Shown here in pieces: positions 18,680 to 27,854 of a stretch of DNA of 61,105 bases. The position numbers and the translations under genes are program-made. Under the pieces are notes generated by a model. It was not told the origin of the DNA. It did no database searches and saw nothing but the letters and a program-made list of their open reading frames with translations. Each line of letters opens with the position of its first letter. Position 1 is the first letter of the stretch. The DNA is from Chloroflexota bacterium (GTDB lineage Bacteria > Chloroflexota > Chloroflexia > Thermomicrobiales > UBA6265), in assembly GCA_023389575.1 (NCBI GenBank), contig JAEWEG010000061.1, positions 1 through 61,105 on the forward strand. Reading direction: 5' to 3'.

Positions 18680-19126
18680 CTACGACTCGAGCGTCGCCGA
18701 CACCGTGATTTCGATGTTGCCGCGCAGCGCGTTGGAGATCGGGCAGCCCTGCTCGCCTTCCGCCGCGAACTGCTCGAATTGCGCCTGGTCGATTCCAGCG
18801 ACCTTGCCGCGAACGGTGAGCGCGGAGGACTTCACCTCCATGCCCCCGCCATCCTTCGGTCCGAACTCAACGGTGGAGGTCACGAACAGCCGCTGAGGCT
18901 CATGTCCCGCCGTGGTCAGCACGTTCGAGAACGCCATCGCGTAGCAGGACGCGTGGGCGGCCGCGACCAGTTCTTCCGGGCTCGTCTTGCCATTCGCCGA
19001 TTCCGTTCGCGAGGCCCACGACACCGGGGCGTTCGAGAACGCTCCACTGTTGAACTCGACCATGCCCGAACCAGCCATCAGGCTGCCTTCCCATGCCGCG
19101 GAAGCCGTGCTTTTCATGTTGGCCAT
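18680..19126 (-). CDS. OsmC family peroxiredoxin
   Basis: A 148-residue OsmC/Ohr-fold protein. The two redox cysteines are visible in HASCYAMAF and GCPISNAL, and the N-terminal strands with WEGSLMAGSG and the FGPKDGGG region fit the OsmC branch, not Ohr. It reduces organic hydroperoxides using a peroxidatic/resolving Cys pair, as a homodimer. The ATG follows GGAAAGGC at good spacing. It is 60 nt downstream of the aldehyde dehydrogenase on the same strand, so the two may be cotranscribed as an oxidative/electrophile stress pair. Confidence 0.93.
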   Translation of the reverse strand: MANMKSTASAAWEGSLMAGSGMVEFNSGAFSNAPVSWASRTESANGKTSPEELVAAAHASCYAMAFSNVLTTAGHEPQRLFVTSTVEFGPKDGGGMEVKSSALTVRGKVAGIDQAQFEQFAAEGEQGCPISNALRGNIEITVSATLES

Positions 19127-19186
19127 TGGTGATGTTGCCTTTCCGGGGCAGACGCCCCCTGTGCGTTACCAAATACCCGCGCGACC

Positions 19187-20701
19187 CTAGTCACCGCTGG
19201 ACGGTGGCGGATCGAAATACACCGTCTTCACCTGAGTGTAGAACTCACGCGACGCCTTGCCCTGCTCACGGGAGTAGGAGCTGGAGCCCTTGTACCCGCC
19301 GAACGGCACGTGCGGTTCGGCCCCGGCCGTCTCGGAGTTCACGTGCACGATGCCGGCCTGGATTTTCTGGATGAAGGAAAGTGCCTTGCTAATGTCGCGG
19401 GTGAACAGCGAGGCTGACAGCCCATAGCGGACCTTGTTCGCCACCGCGATCGCCTCGTCCACCCCGTCAACCGGAATCACCCCGAGGACGGGACCGAACA
19501 GTTCGACCTGGCCCAGACGGGACTCTGGGTCGACGTCGAGGAATAGCGTCGGCGAGACGAAATGCCCGTTGAGATTCTCGGGACGACCACCACCGGCGGC
19601 GAGTTTCGTTCCGCCGTCACGCGCCGCGCCGATCTCTTCGATCAGCCGGTCGGCGGCGCCCTTGGAGATCACCGGGCCGATTTGCGTCGCGTCGTCGAGC
19701 GGATCGCCCACCGTCAGGGCCGCCACTCGCGAGCTCAACCGTTCCGCCAGTTCGTCGGCGACTTTCCGGTCGACGATGGCTCGGCTGGTGGCGGTGCATT
19801 TCTGGCCGGAACTCATCATCGCGCCGGCGATCACCTGACTCACGGCGTGATCCAGGTCGGCATCCGCCAGCACGATGGCGGGATTCTTCCCGCCAAGCTC
19901 CAACTGCACCTTCGCGCCACGATCGCTTGCGACCTTCTTCAGCGCGTTGCCAACCGTGTCGGAGCCGGTGAACGACACCGCGACGACCCGGTCGTCGGCG
20001 ACCAGCGGATCGCCGACCGCTCCACCGTCACCAGTCACCAGGTTCAGCACCCCGGGCGGGAGTCCGGCCTCGGCCAGGGCCTGTGTCAGGTGCACGGTCG
20101 AGAGAGGCGTCAGGCTCGCCGGCTTCATCACCACGGTATTGCCAAACGCGATCGCCGGCACGGCCTTCCAGGCCGGAATCGCGATGGGGAAGTTCCAGGG
20201 GGTGATGATGCCGCACACGCCGAGCGGTTCGCGCAGCGTGAACAGCAGGGTCGAGGGATTGGCCGAAGAGTAGTGCTCGCCCACCGGCTGCTGCACCTCG
20301 CCCGCGAAGTAGCGAAGGATCGCCACCGCCCTCGTGGTCTCGCCGATGCCTTCCTTGAGGGTCTTTCCCTCTTCGCGAGCGAGGTCACGGCCGACCTCGG
20401 GAATCCGGCTCGCCAGGATTTCCGATGCCTTGTAGAGAATGTTCGCTCGGGCGATCGCCGAGGTTTCAGCCCATCCCCGGAACGCGGTTTCCGCCGCGCC
20501 AACCGCGGCGTCGACATCCGCCGAGCCGCTGGCGGCGAAGTGGCCAATCAACTCGTCGGGATTGGATGGGCTGCGGTTTTCCGACGTTTTGCCGGTCGAG
20601 GCCGCGACCCATTCCCCGTTGATGTAGTTGCCATAAACACCGATACCGTCTCGAGATTCGAGCACTGGATTCTGGCTCACGAAATCAATCTCCCTTTTCA
20701 C
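19187..20701 (-). CDS. NAD(P)-dependent aldehyde dehydrogenase (KGSADH-like)
   Basis: 504 residues, full length for the ALDH superfamily. Landmarks are the oxyanion Asn in ITPWNFPIA, the cofactor-binding VSFTGSDTVG, the general-base Glu in LELGGKNPAIV and the nucleophilic Cys in GQKCTATSR. The latter pattern and the C-terminal PFGGYKGSSSYSREQG are typical of alpha-ketoglutaric semialdehyde dehydrogenases and related aldehyde dehydrogenases. That specificity is inferred from motif resemblance, and no sugar-acid pathway genes are adjacent. Start ATG at 20701 is preceded by AAAAGGGAG. Confidence 0.9.
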   Translation of the reverse strand: MKREIDFVSQNPVLESRDGIGVYGNYINGEWVAASTGKTSENRSPSNPDELIGHFAASGSADVDAAVGAAETAFRGWAETSAIARANILYKASEILASRIPEVGRDLAREEGKTLKEGIGETTRAVAILRYFAGEVQQPVGEHYSSANPSTLLFTLREPLGVCGIITPWNFPIAIPAWKAVPAIAFGNTVVMKPASLTPLSTVHLTQALAEAGLPPGVLNLVTGDGGAVGDPLVADDRVVAVSFTGSDTVGNALKKVASDRGAKVQLELGGKNPAIVLADADLDHAVSQVIAGAMMSSGQKCTATSRAIVDRKVADELAERLSSRVAALTVGDPLDDATQIGPVISKGAADRLIEEIGAARDGGTKLAAGGGRPENLNGHFVSPTLFLDVDPESRLGQVELFGPVLGVIPVDGVDEAIAVANKVRYGLSASLFTRDISKALSFIQKIQAGIVHVNSETAGAEPHVPFGGYKGSSSYSREQGKASREFYTQVKTVYFDPPPSSGD

Positions 20702-20752
20702 GAGGCGCGATGGCCAGGTTGAGTACGGTTCGATTGTCTCACGAAACGCCTG

Positions 20753-21802
20753 TCAGGTCGCCGAGATCGGGATCGCGCGAACGATGTCGTCCGCCCGGTA
20801 TAGTGCCAGTGAGCCGTCGCTCGAGACCGCCAACTGGTCGACCCGACCAGACGTGCCTTCGACCTTGACCCACTCACTGGGAAAGAGCCACCCGCTAAAC
20901 AGGCCGTCGGCCGAACCCACCATCAGCCCACCATCGGGCATCAACGCCAGCGTTGTCAGCCCAACCATACGTGGATCGACATCCTCGGGAAGTCCAGCCT
21001 CGGCGGGATCCTCGTCGAGCACGATGTCCTCCAGCCCCTCAGCCGATCGAGTCCAGGTCGCTCCGGAATCGTGAGAAAGCCACGTTCCGTCCATGGCCGC
21101 GAGCACGTAGGTATTCCCTGCACCAGCCAGGCCGCCGATCGCGTAATACATCCTCAGGCTGTCGCTCACCACCGGCGCCCCTGGATCGCTAAGGTCAATC
21201 GAGTGCAGGTTGGACGTGCCGCCCTCGCCGGTGAGGCCGGCGAGCACCACGGGACCAGCCTCCCCCGCCTGGGGCACCACCGCGAACGACGTCACGTCCC
21301 AGCCCGGATCGATTCCCGGAAGCACGGTCCAGGTGAGCCCGCCATCCTCCGAGATCTCGAGGCCGGTGCAGGAAGCACCAATCGCAAGCCCCTCCGCCTC
21401 CCAGATCGCCAGCGGCTGAATCTCCGGATCGCCATTCACCGGTGTCCAGGTCTTTCCGCCATCGTCACTTCGATGCAACGGGTCTCCTGGGTCACCACGC
21501 ATGCAATCAGCCTTGTCCCCCGCCAGCAACACCGCTGGGTCGTCTTCGGACATCGCCAGTTCACCAGGAGGCGGAGCGACGTCGGTCGTTTGCCAGCCAT
21601 CACCGGAAAAGAGGTGGAGTCCCTCGCCGTCTGCCACCGCCAGGGTATCGGCAAGGGGCATCGTCGCAGCGATCCGGGCATCCGATGACCATTCGTGGTC
21701 CTGGGCACGTTCCGCGCTGGTAGTGGTGTGGGAACTCGCCCCGGCGCCGAACAGCATCGACAATGTCACGAGCAGGACGAGCACTGGGGACAACAGCGAC
21801 AT
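20753..21802 (-). CDS. Secreted BNR/Asp-box repeat protein (beta-propeller)
   Basis: 349 residues with an N-terminal signal peptide (hydrophobic VLVLLVTLSMLFGAGA) and at least four Asp-box/BNR-like repeats (SDDGGKTWTPV, SEDGGLTWTVL, SHDSGATWTRS and degenerate copies), so it probably forms a beta-propeller as in sialidase-like or YCF48-like proteins. No sialidase active-site arginine cluster is evident, so enzymatic activity should not be assumed. It is likely exported to the envelope or medium. The gene is between aroC and the aldehyde dehydrogenase on the same strand. Confidence 0.75.
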   Translation of the reverse strand: MSLLSPVLVLLVTLSMLFGAGASSHTTTSAERAQDHEWSSDARIAATMPLADTLAVADGEGLHLFSGDGWQTTDVAPPPGELAMSEDDPAVLLAGDKADCMRGDPGDPLHRSDDGGKTWTPVNGDPEIQPLAIWEAEGLAIGASCTGLEISEDGGLTWTVLPGIDPGWDVTSFAVVPQAGEAGPVVLAGLTGEGGTSNLHSIDLSDPGAPVVSDSLRMYYAIGGLAGAGNTYVLAAMDGTWLSHDSGATWTRSAEGLEDIVLDEDPAEAGLPEDVDPRMVGLTTLALMPDGGLMVGSADGLFSGWLFPSEWVKVEGTSGRVDQLAVSSDGSLALYRADDIVRAIPISAT

Positions 21803-21878
21803 GGTGGAACTCCTTCACGACAGCTTTGGCGATCGAGCGTGTCCAACAATGATACCGGTCCGTGAGATTGCGCTGGAT

Positions 21879-22958
21879 TTACAGATCGGCCGGATGGACG
21901 CGGGCGGCCCTGTTTACCAGCATCAGGTCCGCCAGCACCAGGGCCAGCATCGCCTCGACAACTGGCACCGCTCGGGGTACCACGCAGGGGTCGTGCCGCC
22001 CTTCCACCAACAACGACTGGGGCTCCAGGTTGGTGTCCACCGTCTCCTGCTCCTGGGCGATCGACGACGTGGGCTTGAGTCCCACGCGCACCACCACGTC
22101 CTCGCCGGTGGAGATTCCACCCAGCGTGCCCCCGGCGTGGTTCGACTTCGTCCGGATTCGACCGTGCTCGATCGTGAACGGATCGTTGGCCGTCGAGCCG
22201 CGCTCCCGAGCAAGCGCGAACCCGCCGCCAATCTCGACGCCTTTGGTGGCCGGAATGCTGAGCATAGCCATCCCGATCAGGGCGTCCAGCTTGTCGAATG
22301 TCGGGTCGCCCAGGCCGACGGGCACCCCGGTCGCTCGCACCTCGACGATCCCGCCGATGCTGTCGCGGTTCTTCCGCGCGGTCATGATCGCGTCGACCAT
22401 CTTCTCGGCCGCAACCGGGTCCGGGCACCGCACGAGGTTCCGCTCGATCTGGTCCCGGTCGAAGGTCTCCATTTCGATGCCGCCAATTTCGCTCGCGTAG
22501 CCAAACACATCCACGCCGAACTGGGCCAGCAGCTTCTTCGCGATCGCGCCGGCCGCGACTCGACCCCACGTTTCACGGGAGGAGGACCGGCCACCACCGC
22601 GATGATCGCGGTGCCCGTACTTCGCCCAGTAGGTGTAATCGGCGTGCCCCGGACGGAACACATCCTTCAGGTTGTCGTAGTTCTTCGAGCGATGATCGCT
22701 ATTGAACGTGATGATCGAGATCGGGGCGCCGGTGGTCTTGCCTTCGAAGACGCCCGAGAGGATCTCGGCGTTGTCTGTCTCATTCCGGGTCGAGGTCACC
22801 TTCGACTGCCCCACCCGTCGCCGGTCGAGATCCGGCTGGATGTCATCCACGCTCAGTTCCAGCCCGGCCGGGCATCCCTCGATCACCACGCCGAGCGCCG
22901 GTCCGTGCGATTCGCCCCAGGTCGTCAATGTAAACAAACGTCCGAATGTAGATGACAT
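21879..22958 (-). CDS. aroC: Chorismate synthase
   Basis: 359 residues, normal size. Family signatures are the N-terminal TWGESHGPALG, the RRVGQSKVTSTRNETD block, RPGHADYTYW, and the GRSSSRETWGRVAAGA segment that contributes to FMN and substrate binding. It converts EPSP to chorismate using reduced FMN, the last common step of aromatic amino-acid synthesis. ATG 22958 has GGAG about 11 nt upstream. aroE of the same pathway is in the window but far away (58 kb), so the pathway is dispersed. Confidence 0.97.
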   Translation of the reverse strand: MSSTFGRLFTLTTWGESHGPALGVVIEGCPAGLELSVDDIQPDLDRRRVGQSKVTSTRNETDNAEILSGVFEGKTTGAPISIITFNSDHRSKNYDNLKDVFRPGHADYTYWAKYGHRDHRGGGRSSSRETWGRVAAGAIAKKLLAQFGVDVFGYASEIGGIEMETFDRDQIERNLVRCPDPVAAEKMVDAIMTARKNRDSIGGIVEVRATGVPVGLGDPTFDKLDALIGMAMLSIPATKGVEIGGGFALARERGSTANDPFTIEHGRIRTKSNHAGGTLGGISTGEDVVVRVGLKPTSSIAQEQETVDTNLEPQSLLVEGRHDPCVVPRAVPVVEAMLALVLADLMLVNRAARVHPADL

Positions 22959-23092
22959 GAATCAGTAGTCTCCTGAAGGAACCGCGGTGGTATTGAAAGC
23001 GGCCACCTGTGATCGCGCCTCGGTGGGCCATGAGTCACCCAGGGCGGCTGCTCGCCGCCGACATTGTGACATCGAACGGCATGGCGCGGCGC

Positions 23093-23986
23093 TTACATCC
23101 TGCCCGAATTGACCAAGGCATCATTGAACGACACCAGGTGGACGCCGTAGTCGTCGCGCGGCGTGTGCACGAAGCCCGCCCGCTCGTACAACGATCGCGA
23201 CCGGTGGTTATTGCCCTGCGTGCTCAACGCCACCGACCTGGCGCCCTTGCGAGCAAGGCCGCGCGTCACGAAACTGAGCATCTCACGGCCAACGCCCTTG
23301 CCCTGATGACCGGGCGAGGTGGCGATCCTGTCCAGGTGCGCCCATCTCCGGTAGCGCGTGATCCCCGCGTAGGCCACGATCTCCGGCCCGTTCAAGGCGG
23401 CCCATACCTCAACGCCCGGATAGTCGAGGTAGGCGTCAAACTCTTCCTCGCTGTTCCACCAGAACCACGGGAACGCCCGATGATCCAGGTCGATGACGGC
23501 ATGGAGCAACTCCTGGTCCGCGCGCTCCACCCGGCGGAAGTTCAGGTCCTTGTCCAGCCCGGCTCCGGCCACCTCCGCCGGATTCCGGTGCGCGTACGTG
23601 ACGATGTCCTCGAAAGGCGCGAGACCGTGCCGCAGATAGAACGACTCGCTCCGGATCTCGTTCAGGTCCACCACCACGAACGCCGCCTTGCCGGATTCCC
23701 GCGCCTGGGAGATCACCGCCTGCATCAGCAGGTCCTCGTTGGCGAACGCGCCAAAGGTGTGGACGGTGGAAATCTCCCGGCGGTGCCGCCACGGTGTCAC
23801 GATCAGGAACTCCTCGCTCTCCGGAATCCAGTACGAGGCTCCGGGGCTTTGAATCACCACAGAGGCAGCCTCCGCCGCGCTGAGCCGGGGATGCAGATCC
23901 ATCCGCAACCGGGAGATATCCGCTGGCCACAGCTGGCGCGGTTGTATGACCTGGCTCGTCCTGTTTCGCCACTCTCGCGATACCAT
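23093..23986 (-). CDS. GNAT family N-acetyltransferase
   Basis: 297 residues. The acetyl-CoA-binding motif A is RIATSPGHQGKGVGREML in the C-terminal half (about 210-230), followed by the LSTQGNNHRSRSLYERAGF motif B. The N-terminal half looks like a degenerate second GNAT-like domain. The ATG at 23986 overlaps the stop of the upstream substrate-binding-protein gene (TGATG), so the two are translationally coupled. A TTG one codon earlier is possible. The acceptor substrate is unknown. Confidence 0.88.
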   Translation of the reverse strand: MVSREWRNRTSQVIQPRQLWPADISRLRMDLHPRLSAAEAASVVIQSPGASYWIPESEEFLIVTPWRHRREISTVHTFGAFANEDLLMQAVISQARESGKAAFVVVDLNEIRSESFYLRHGLAPFEDIVTYAHRNPAEVAGAGLDKDLNFRRVERADQELLHAVIDLDHRAFPWFWWNSEEEFDAYLDYPGVEVWAALNGPEIVAYAGITRYRRWAHLDRIATSPGHQGKGVGREMLSFVTRGLARKGARSVALSTQGNNHRSRSLYERAGFVHTPRDDYGVHLVSFNDALVNSGRM

Positions 23987-25614
23987 CAATCCGCCTCGTA
24001 CACCGATTCCAGCCCAAGGATTCCCATGGGAGTTGCCCGCACGCCTTCCATGCCGGATGGAGTCAACGTGTACCCGTGCGGGTGATACAGCGGGATCACC
24101 GCCACGTCTTCCACCAGAACCTGGTTGGCCCGCTGGAGCGTCTCCACCCGCTCATTCCCCGCCTGGGTTCGCGCCAGTTCGAGCAGGGCATCCAGCTCAG
24201 GGTTCGAATATCCAGTGTAGTTGTCCCCGCTCGCCGAACCGAACAGCATGCCAATCAGGCTCTCCGGGTCGGGGTAGTCGGCACCCCAGTAGATCGAATA
24301 CGCCGGAAACCGGCGCTCGCCCAGCCCGGCGATGAACTCCGGAAAAGGAACCTCCACCGCCTGCACGTCCAGCCCCAACGCATCGGTCACGACGGCACGG
24401 AACGAGTCGATCGGTCGCGCATCCGCGCCGTGGATCACGATCGGCGGCACCGCCTCCGCCGATCCGTACCGAGAGGCGGCCAGTTCAGCCCTGGCCGCCT
24501 CGATATCGACGTCCGGCGGGTGGGCGTCCCACTCCACGCCCAGCATTCCCGGAGGCACCAGACCGGTGGCCACCGAGACCGTCTCTCCATACCATCCCCT
24601 GGCGTAGTTCGCGGCGGGATACGCCAGCTGCAGCGCCCGTCGCACGTGCGCGTCGTCCAGCGGTGGCGCCTGGTTGCCGAAGGCGATGTAGCTCGTCGCG
24701 AACAACACCGTCTCGCGCAGCTCGCCATAGGCAATGCCACTGGCGGGGTCCCGGACAAGCGCCACCTGCTCGGGATTCACGTCGGCCACGAGGTCCACCT
24801 TGTCCGCCTGGTACAGGTTCAGCGGTTCCACCGCCGATGCCCCGAGCCAGAAGGTCAGCCGGTCGACCACTGACTTTCCTTCCCACCACATGTCGGCCGC
24901 GCGCATCTCCACCGACTCACTGGCGTTCCACCGCTCCAGCCTGTATGGACCGCTCCCATTCGGCGATCGCCACCATTCGGGATCCTGGTCGACCTGCCCC
25001 ATGTCCACGATGGATGCCTGCACGCTCGCCAAGCGCATCAGGAAGGTCGGCGAGGGGTGTTGGAGGCGGATCTCCACCTGCCGATCGTTCACCATAGTCA
25101 CGCCGCTCAGCGTCGACTCCACGCCCGCCAGCACATCACCGGCGCCCTCGATATCGCCCACGTAGGTGACCGCCGCCAGCGCTCCCACCGAGCCTCCGGC
25201 GATCTTGGGGTTCAACGCCCGCGACAGCGATCCCGCGACATCGGCGGTCGAGATGGCCCGGCCGCCATGGAATGTCACTCCCTCGCGCAGGGTGAAGCTG
25301 TAGCGGGCTCCCTCCTCGAGCACCTCCACCTGTTCGGCCAGGCACGGGACCGGGTCCAGGTTCGCGTCCAGCGACATCAGCCCACGGAAGATATGTTGCA
25401 GGATGTAGTTCGAATCGAGGTCGCGCGAGAGCGCCGGGTCGAGCGTGGCCGGCCCACTGATCGATCCCGCGATCCGGAGGCCGTCGCCGGCACGCCACGG
25501 CCCGTCCTGGGCCAGTCCGGGTTCAGGTGATCCCCCAGCAGCCCAACCGAGTGCTGGCAGCGCCACCGTCGTGCCCGTGAACGCCCGCCGGGATATGCGA
25601 AAAGGTCCTGCCAT
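23986..25614 (-). CDS. ABC transporter substrate-binding protein (family 5, Tat signal)
   Basis: 542 residues from ATG 25614 (MAGPFRISRRAFTG); the frame is open to a TTG 21 codons upstream. The N-terminus has a twin-arginine motif (SRRAFTG) before a short hydrophobic segment, implying folded export by Tat. The mature protein shows SBP_bac_5 features: DLDSNYILQHIFRGLMSLD, YSFTLREGVTFHGG, and the late PLYHPHGYTLTP strand. Such proteins bind peptides, nickel or glycosides for Dpp/Opp-like importers. No permease or ATPase genes are next to it, so it is an orphan binding protein here, coupled instead to a GNAT gene. Confidence 0.9.
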   Translation of the reverse strand: MAGPFRISRRAFTGTTVALPALGWAAGGSPEPGLAQDGPWRAGDGLRIAGSISGPATLDPALSRDLDSNYILQHIFRGLMSLDANLDPVPCLAEQVEVLEEGARYSFTLREGVTFHGGRAISTADVAGSLSRALNPKIAGGSVGALAAVTYVGDIEGAGDVLAGVESTLSGVTMVNDRQVEIRLQHPSPTFLMRLASVQASIVDMGQVDQDPEWWRSPNGSGPYRLERWNASESVEMRAADMWWEGKSVVDRLTFWLGASAVEPLNLYQADKVDLVADVNPEQVALVRDPASGIAYGELRETVLFATSYIAFGNQAPPLDDAHVRRALQLAYPAANYARGWYGETVSVATGLVPPGMLGVEWDAHPPDVDIEAARAELAASRYGSAEAVPPIVIHGADARPIDSFRAVVTDALGLDVQAVEVPFPEFIAGLGERRFPAYSIYWGADYPDPESLIGMLFGSASGDNYTGYSNPELDALLELARTQAGNERVETLQRANQVLVEDVAVIPLYHPHGYTLTPSGMEGVRATPMGILGLESVYEAD

Positions 25615-25741
25615 TCGTGAGGAACGTCTCCATCCGTGCGACCGCGCCGGGCGGCGATTCGGTCCGGCATCGTACAATTCGGCAAGTATCCACTATCCTC
25701 TGGCCCCCTGACGGTTGGCACCGGGTTCACGAGGTTCTCCC

Positions 25742-26395
25742 ATGACCATTCCCGTTTTCCCACTCAACACCGTCCTTTTCCCCGGCGCGCCAATGTCGCT
25801 CCGCATCTTCGAGGACCGCTATCTCCGGATGCTGGCTGATCGCGCCGCCTCCGAGCCGCTCTTCGTCGTCTCGCTCATCCAGTCGGGGCGCGAGGTGGGA
25901 GACGAGCCGAGATTTCACCGAATCGGCACCACCGCCCGCCTCGCAACGCTCAACGCGCTCTCCGCCAATCTGGTCGATATCGTGGTCGTGGGACAGCACC
26001 GTGTCGCCCTGGGAACCAGCGACTGGACCCGTGGGTACGCCACCGCCGAAGGAACCCCAATTCCCGACGATGCGTTTGACAGAAAGGAAGCCCGAACGCT
26101 TCTGCGATCGGCGGCCTCGGCGTACAATTCGTACGGTGAAAGCGTCGCCAGGCTATTGGGACAGAGGTTCGAACAGCCTGGATTGGCGGTCGATCCAGCC
26201 CGCGCCAGTTTCGACATCGCCGCCCGCCTGCCGCTTCACACCTGGGAGCAACAGGAGCTCCTTGAAGAGCGGAATCCGCTCGTCCGGCTCGCCTCGATCA
26301 CCACGATCATCGAACGCGAACGCGCGCTCATGATCCGGGGCGGAGTGGTCGGGATTCCGGTTCAGTATCCAGGAGAGAGGTTTCTCTCGAATTAG
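25742..26395 (+). CDS. LON substrate-binding domain protein
   Basis: 217 residues beginning at ATG 25742. The opening IPVFPLNTVLFPGAPMSLRIFEDRYLRML is the hallmark of the Lon N-terminal (PUA-like/ATP-dependent protease La) domain. There is no AAA or protease domain. Stand-alone LON-domain proteins are common in bacteria; their role is unclear, with substrate recognition or protein quality control proposed. Its 3' end overlaps the convergent P-loop gene by 68 nt (26328-26395). Confidence 0.9.
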   Translation: MTIPVFPLNTVLFPGAPMSLRIFEDRYLRMLADRAASEPLFVVSLIQSGREVGDEPRFHRIGTTARLATLNALSANLVDIVVVGQHRVALGTSDWTRGYATAEGTPIPDDAFDRKEARTLLRSAASAYNSYGESVARLLGQRFEQPGLAVDPARASFDIAARLPLHTWEQQELLEERNPLVRLASITTIIERERALMIRGGVVGIPVQYPGERFLSN

Positions 26396-26780
26396 GGGCA
26401 TCCGGCTGGAAGTTCGTTACGATTTCGATAACTCGGGCCGCGACCACTTCCTCTGGGACACGACTTGTGTCAATAATGGTGGTAGCAGCAGCAAAGGCAT
26501 CGCTCAAACGTTCGTGCTGCACTCGATAGAGACTTGATGGCCAGGATTCGCCACGGCGTTTCCGGAGCGTTTCAAGATCAAGATCGAGTGCGACGATGAT
26601 ATCGGGGTCTCTCTTCGCCCATAGATTCCGAATTGCACTGTGTTCCTGGCCCGCGACGAAGGCATCGATGCCTTTCTTGTGTAGATTCCGCACAAGTGTC
26701 GACTTGCCAGATGCACAAGGACCCACCACCACTACTTTAGGTCCCGACTTGCGGGACGTAGGGTCGGGTAGTTGGTCCAC
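26328..26780 (-). CDS. P-loop nucleotide kinase/ATPase-like protein
   Basis: A 150-residue small P-loop protein with Walker A GPCASGKSTL near residues 20-29 and a probable Walker B in DIIVALDLDLETL. The size and the RRGESW..SLYRVQHERL arginine-rich segment recall adenylate/shikimate-kinase-like folds, but no specific family is certain. The start lies 39 nt after the stop of the phosphatase-like gene 26820-27584, so the two are probably cotranscribed. The C-terminal 22 codons overlap the convergent LON-domain gene. Confidence 0.7.
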   Translation of the reverse strand: MDQLPDPTSRKSGPKVVVVGPCASGKSTLVRNLHKKGIDAFVAGQEHSAIRNLWAKRDPDIIVALDLDLETLRKRRGESWPSSLYRVQHERLSDAFAAATTIIDTSRVPEEVVAARVIEIVTNFQPDAPNSRETSLLDTEPESRPLRPGS

Positions 26781-26819
26781 TTCGACTCCTTCGCAGAACT
26801 GGGCGGGAGGCAGCCGATG

Positions 26820-27584
26820 TCAGGTTATGTGCACTTCAAGTCCAAGGCGCCGTATCGGAGCTTCAGCCTGCCCGTCACGCAGCGAGAGTGCCACCACAGC
26901 CATGTCATCGTTTGGCTTGCCATTGTCTCGATCGATAACCGTTTGAAGCAAGGTGTCGGCCAGGGCCTGACCGGAGGTGCCCCGGCCGAAATGCTCGGCG
27001 CCATACGCTTCGAGATCCAGCGGTCCCAGCGTTCCACGACGTCCCGAGTGCCAAATCCCGTCGGTGAACAGCAGGATTTCCAGGCCGCTCTCCATCGGAA
27101 GTTCCGTAACCGTCGGCTTGGTCCAGCGATACCGTCCGATCGGTCCGGAAAGGACCGGCAACACGCTCGGTTCGCCGTTCTTTCCAATCAACATCGGCGA
27201 TTCCGCGTTCCTGGTGATAACGATCGACTTCGTCTTGAGATCGATCGACAGGAGATCCAGCGTCGCCGACACCTGCCCATGCCTGAAGGCAAACAAGTAG
27301 TCATGGGTGGCGCGCGCCACCACTCCGTCCCGCACGCCCTCCTTTACAAGGGAAACGGCCTTGCTCGACAGCAGCAGACTCAGTGTTTTCGCCGCCCTGC
27401 CCGTTCCTTGTCCATCGATCGAAACAACCGTGAATCCGCCGCTTGGGCGTTCGACCAGCTCGACGGTATCACCGCTTTCCCTGCTCGCGTACTTCTCGGT
27501 TTTCGCCACTCCAACATCGATTACCAGCGAGGCCGCCACAACGATCCTTCCATCGCGTATCCAGGAGCCACTGTCATGAATCAT
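26820..27584 (-). CDS. SpoIIE/PP2C-like protein phosphatase
   Basis: 254 residues from ATG 27584 (preceded by GGTGGG); the frame is open a little further upstream. The motifs map onto PPM/SpoIIE phosphatases: SIDGQGTGRAAKTLS (equivalent to D-G-x-G-H-G), SPMLIG, LLFTDGIWHS and the metal-binding C-terminal NDDMAVVALSL. The first metal-site Asp and the last Asp-Asp are present. Such enzymes dephosphorylate Ser/Thr of anti-anti-sigma factors or kinase substrates. No sensor domain is attached. It is transcribed divergently from the heptapeptide array, and the two promoters share 27585-27720. A functional link to the array is untested. Confidence 0.78.
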   Translation of the reverse strand: MIHDSGSWIRDGRIVVAASLVIDVGVAKTEKYASRESGDTVELVERPSGGFTVVSIDGQGTGRAAKTLSLLLSSKAVSLVKEGVRDGVVARATHDYLFAFRHGQVSATLDLLSIDLKTKSIVITRNAESPMLIGKNGEPSVLPVLSGPIGRYRWTKPTVTELPMESGLEILLFTDGIWHSGRRGTLGPLDLEAYGAEHFGRGTSGQALADTLLQTVIDRDNGKPNDDMAVVALSLRDGQAEAPIRRLGLEVHIT

Positions 27585-27682
27585 AGACCCACCGTGAACC
27601 CGTCGTACCGCGACCCTAGCAGGTCCCAAACCGGTCCTGCCACTTTTGAGCCATGTGAGTAATGAACTTTACCTGCCATTCC

Positions 27683-27711
27683 TTGACAAATTGTGGGGAT
27701 ATCGGTACTCT
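27683..27711 (+). promoter_or_regulatory. Sigma-70-like promoter of the heptapeptide array
   Basis: TTGACA (27683-27688), a 17-nt spacer, and TACTCT (27706-27711). The surrounding sequence is markedly more AT-rich than the rest of the window. Transcription would start near 27718-27720, giving a leader of about 135 nt before the first heptapeptide ATG at 27855. The match is strong for -35 and moderate for -10. Confidence 0.7.
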
Positions 27712-27727
27712 AAATGCAGAACTGGTT

Positions 27728-27770
27728 TTGAGAAGTTCTGGACTTCACGGAATGTCCTAACTTTTCTCAA
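27728..27770 (+). promoter_or_regulatory. Leader hairpin upstream of the array
   Basis: TTGAGAA (27728-27734) pairs with TTCTCAA (27764-27770), then GTT (27735-27737) with AAC (27759-27761) past a 2-nt bulge, then GGAC (27740-27743) with GTCC (27754-27757) over a 10-nt loop. It begins about 10 nt after the predicted transcription start, so it could be a 5' stabiliser, an attenuator or a binding site. It lacks a following T-run. Confidence 0.55.
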
Positions 27771-27854
27771 GTTCGGCGCACGAAGTACTGGAATCAGAAA
27801 GCGCCCGCGACGGGCACCGAAAAACTCGACTCGAGAACCTGGAAGGAGCGTCAC

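Noticed and set aside
23043..23059. GGCGGC/GCCGCC hairpin near the GNAT gene end
   Set aside because: Only 6 bp, no T-run; too weak to call a terminator.
27691..27702. Possible extra partial copy (TGTGGGGATA) inside the promoter spacer
   Set aside because: It is out of phase with the 74-nt period and lacks the ATG and ribosome site; a short chance match is more likely.
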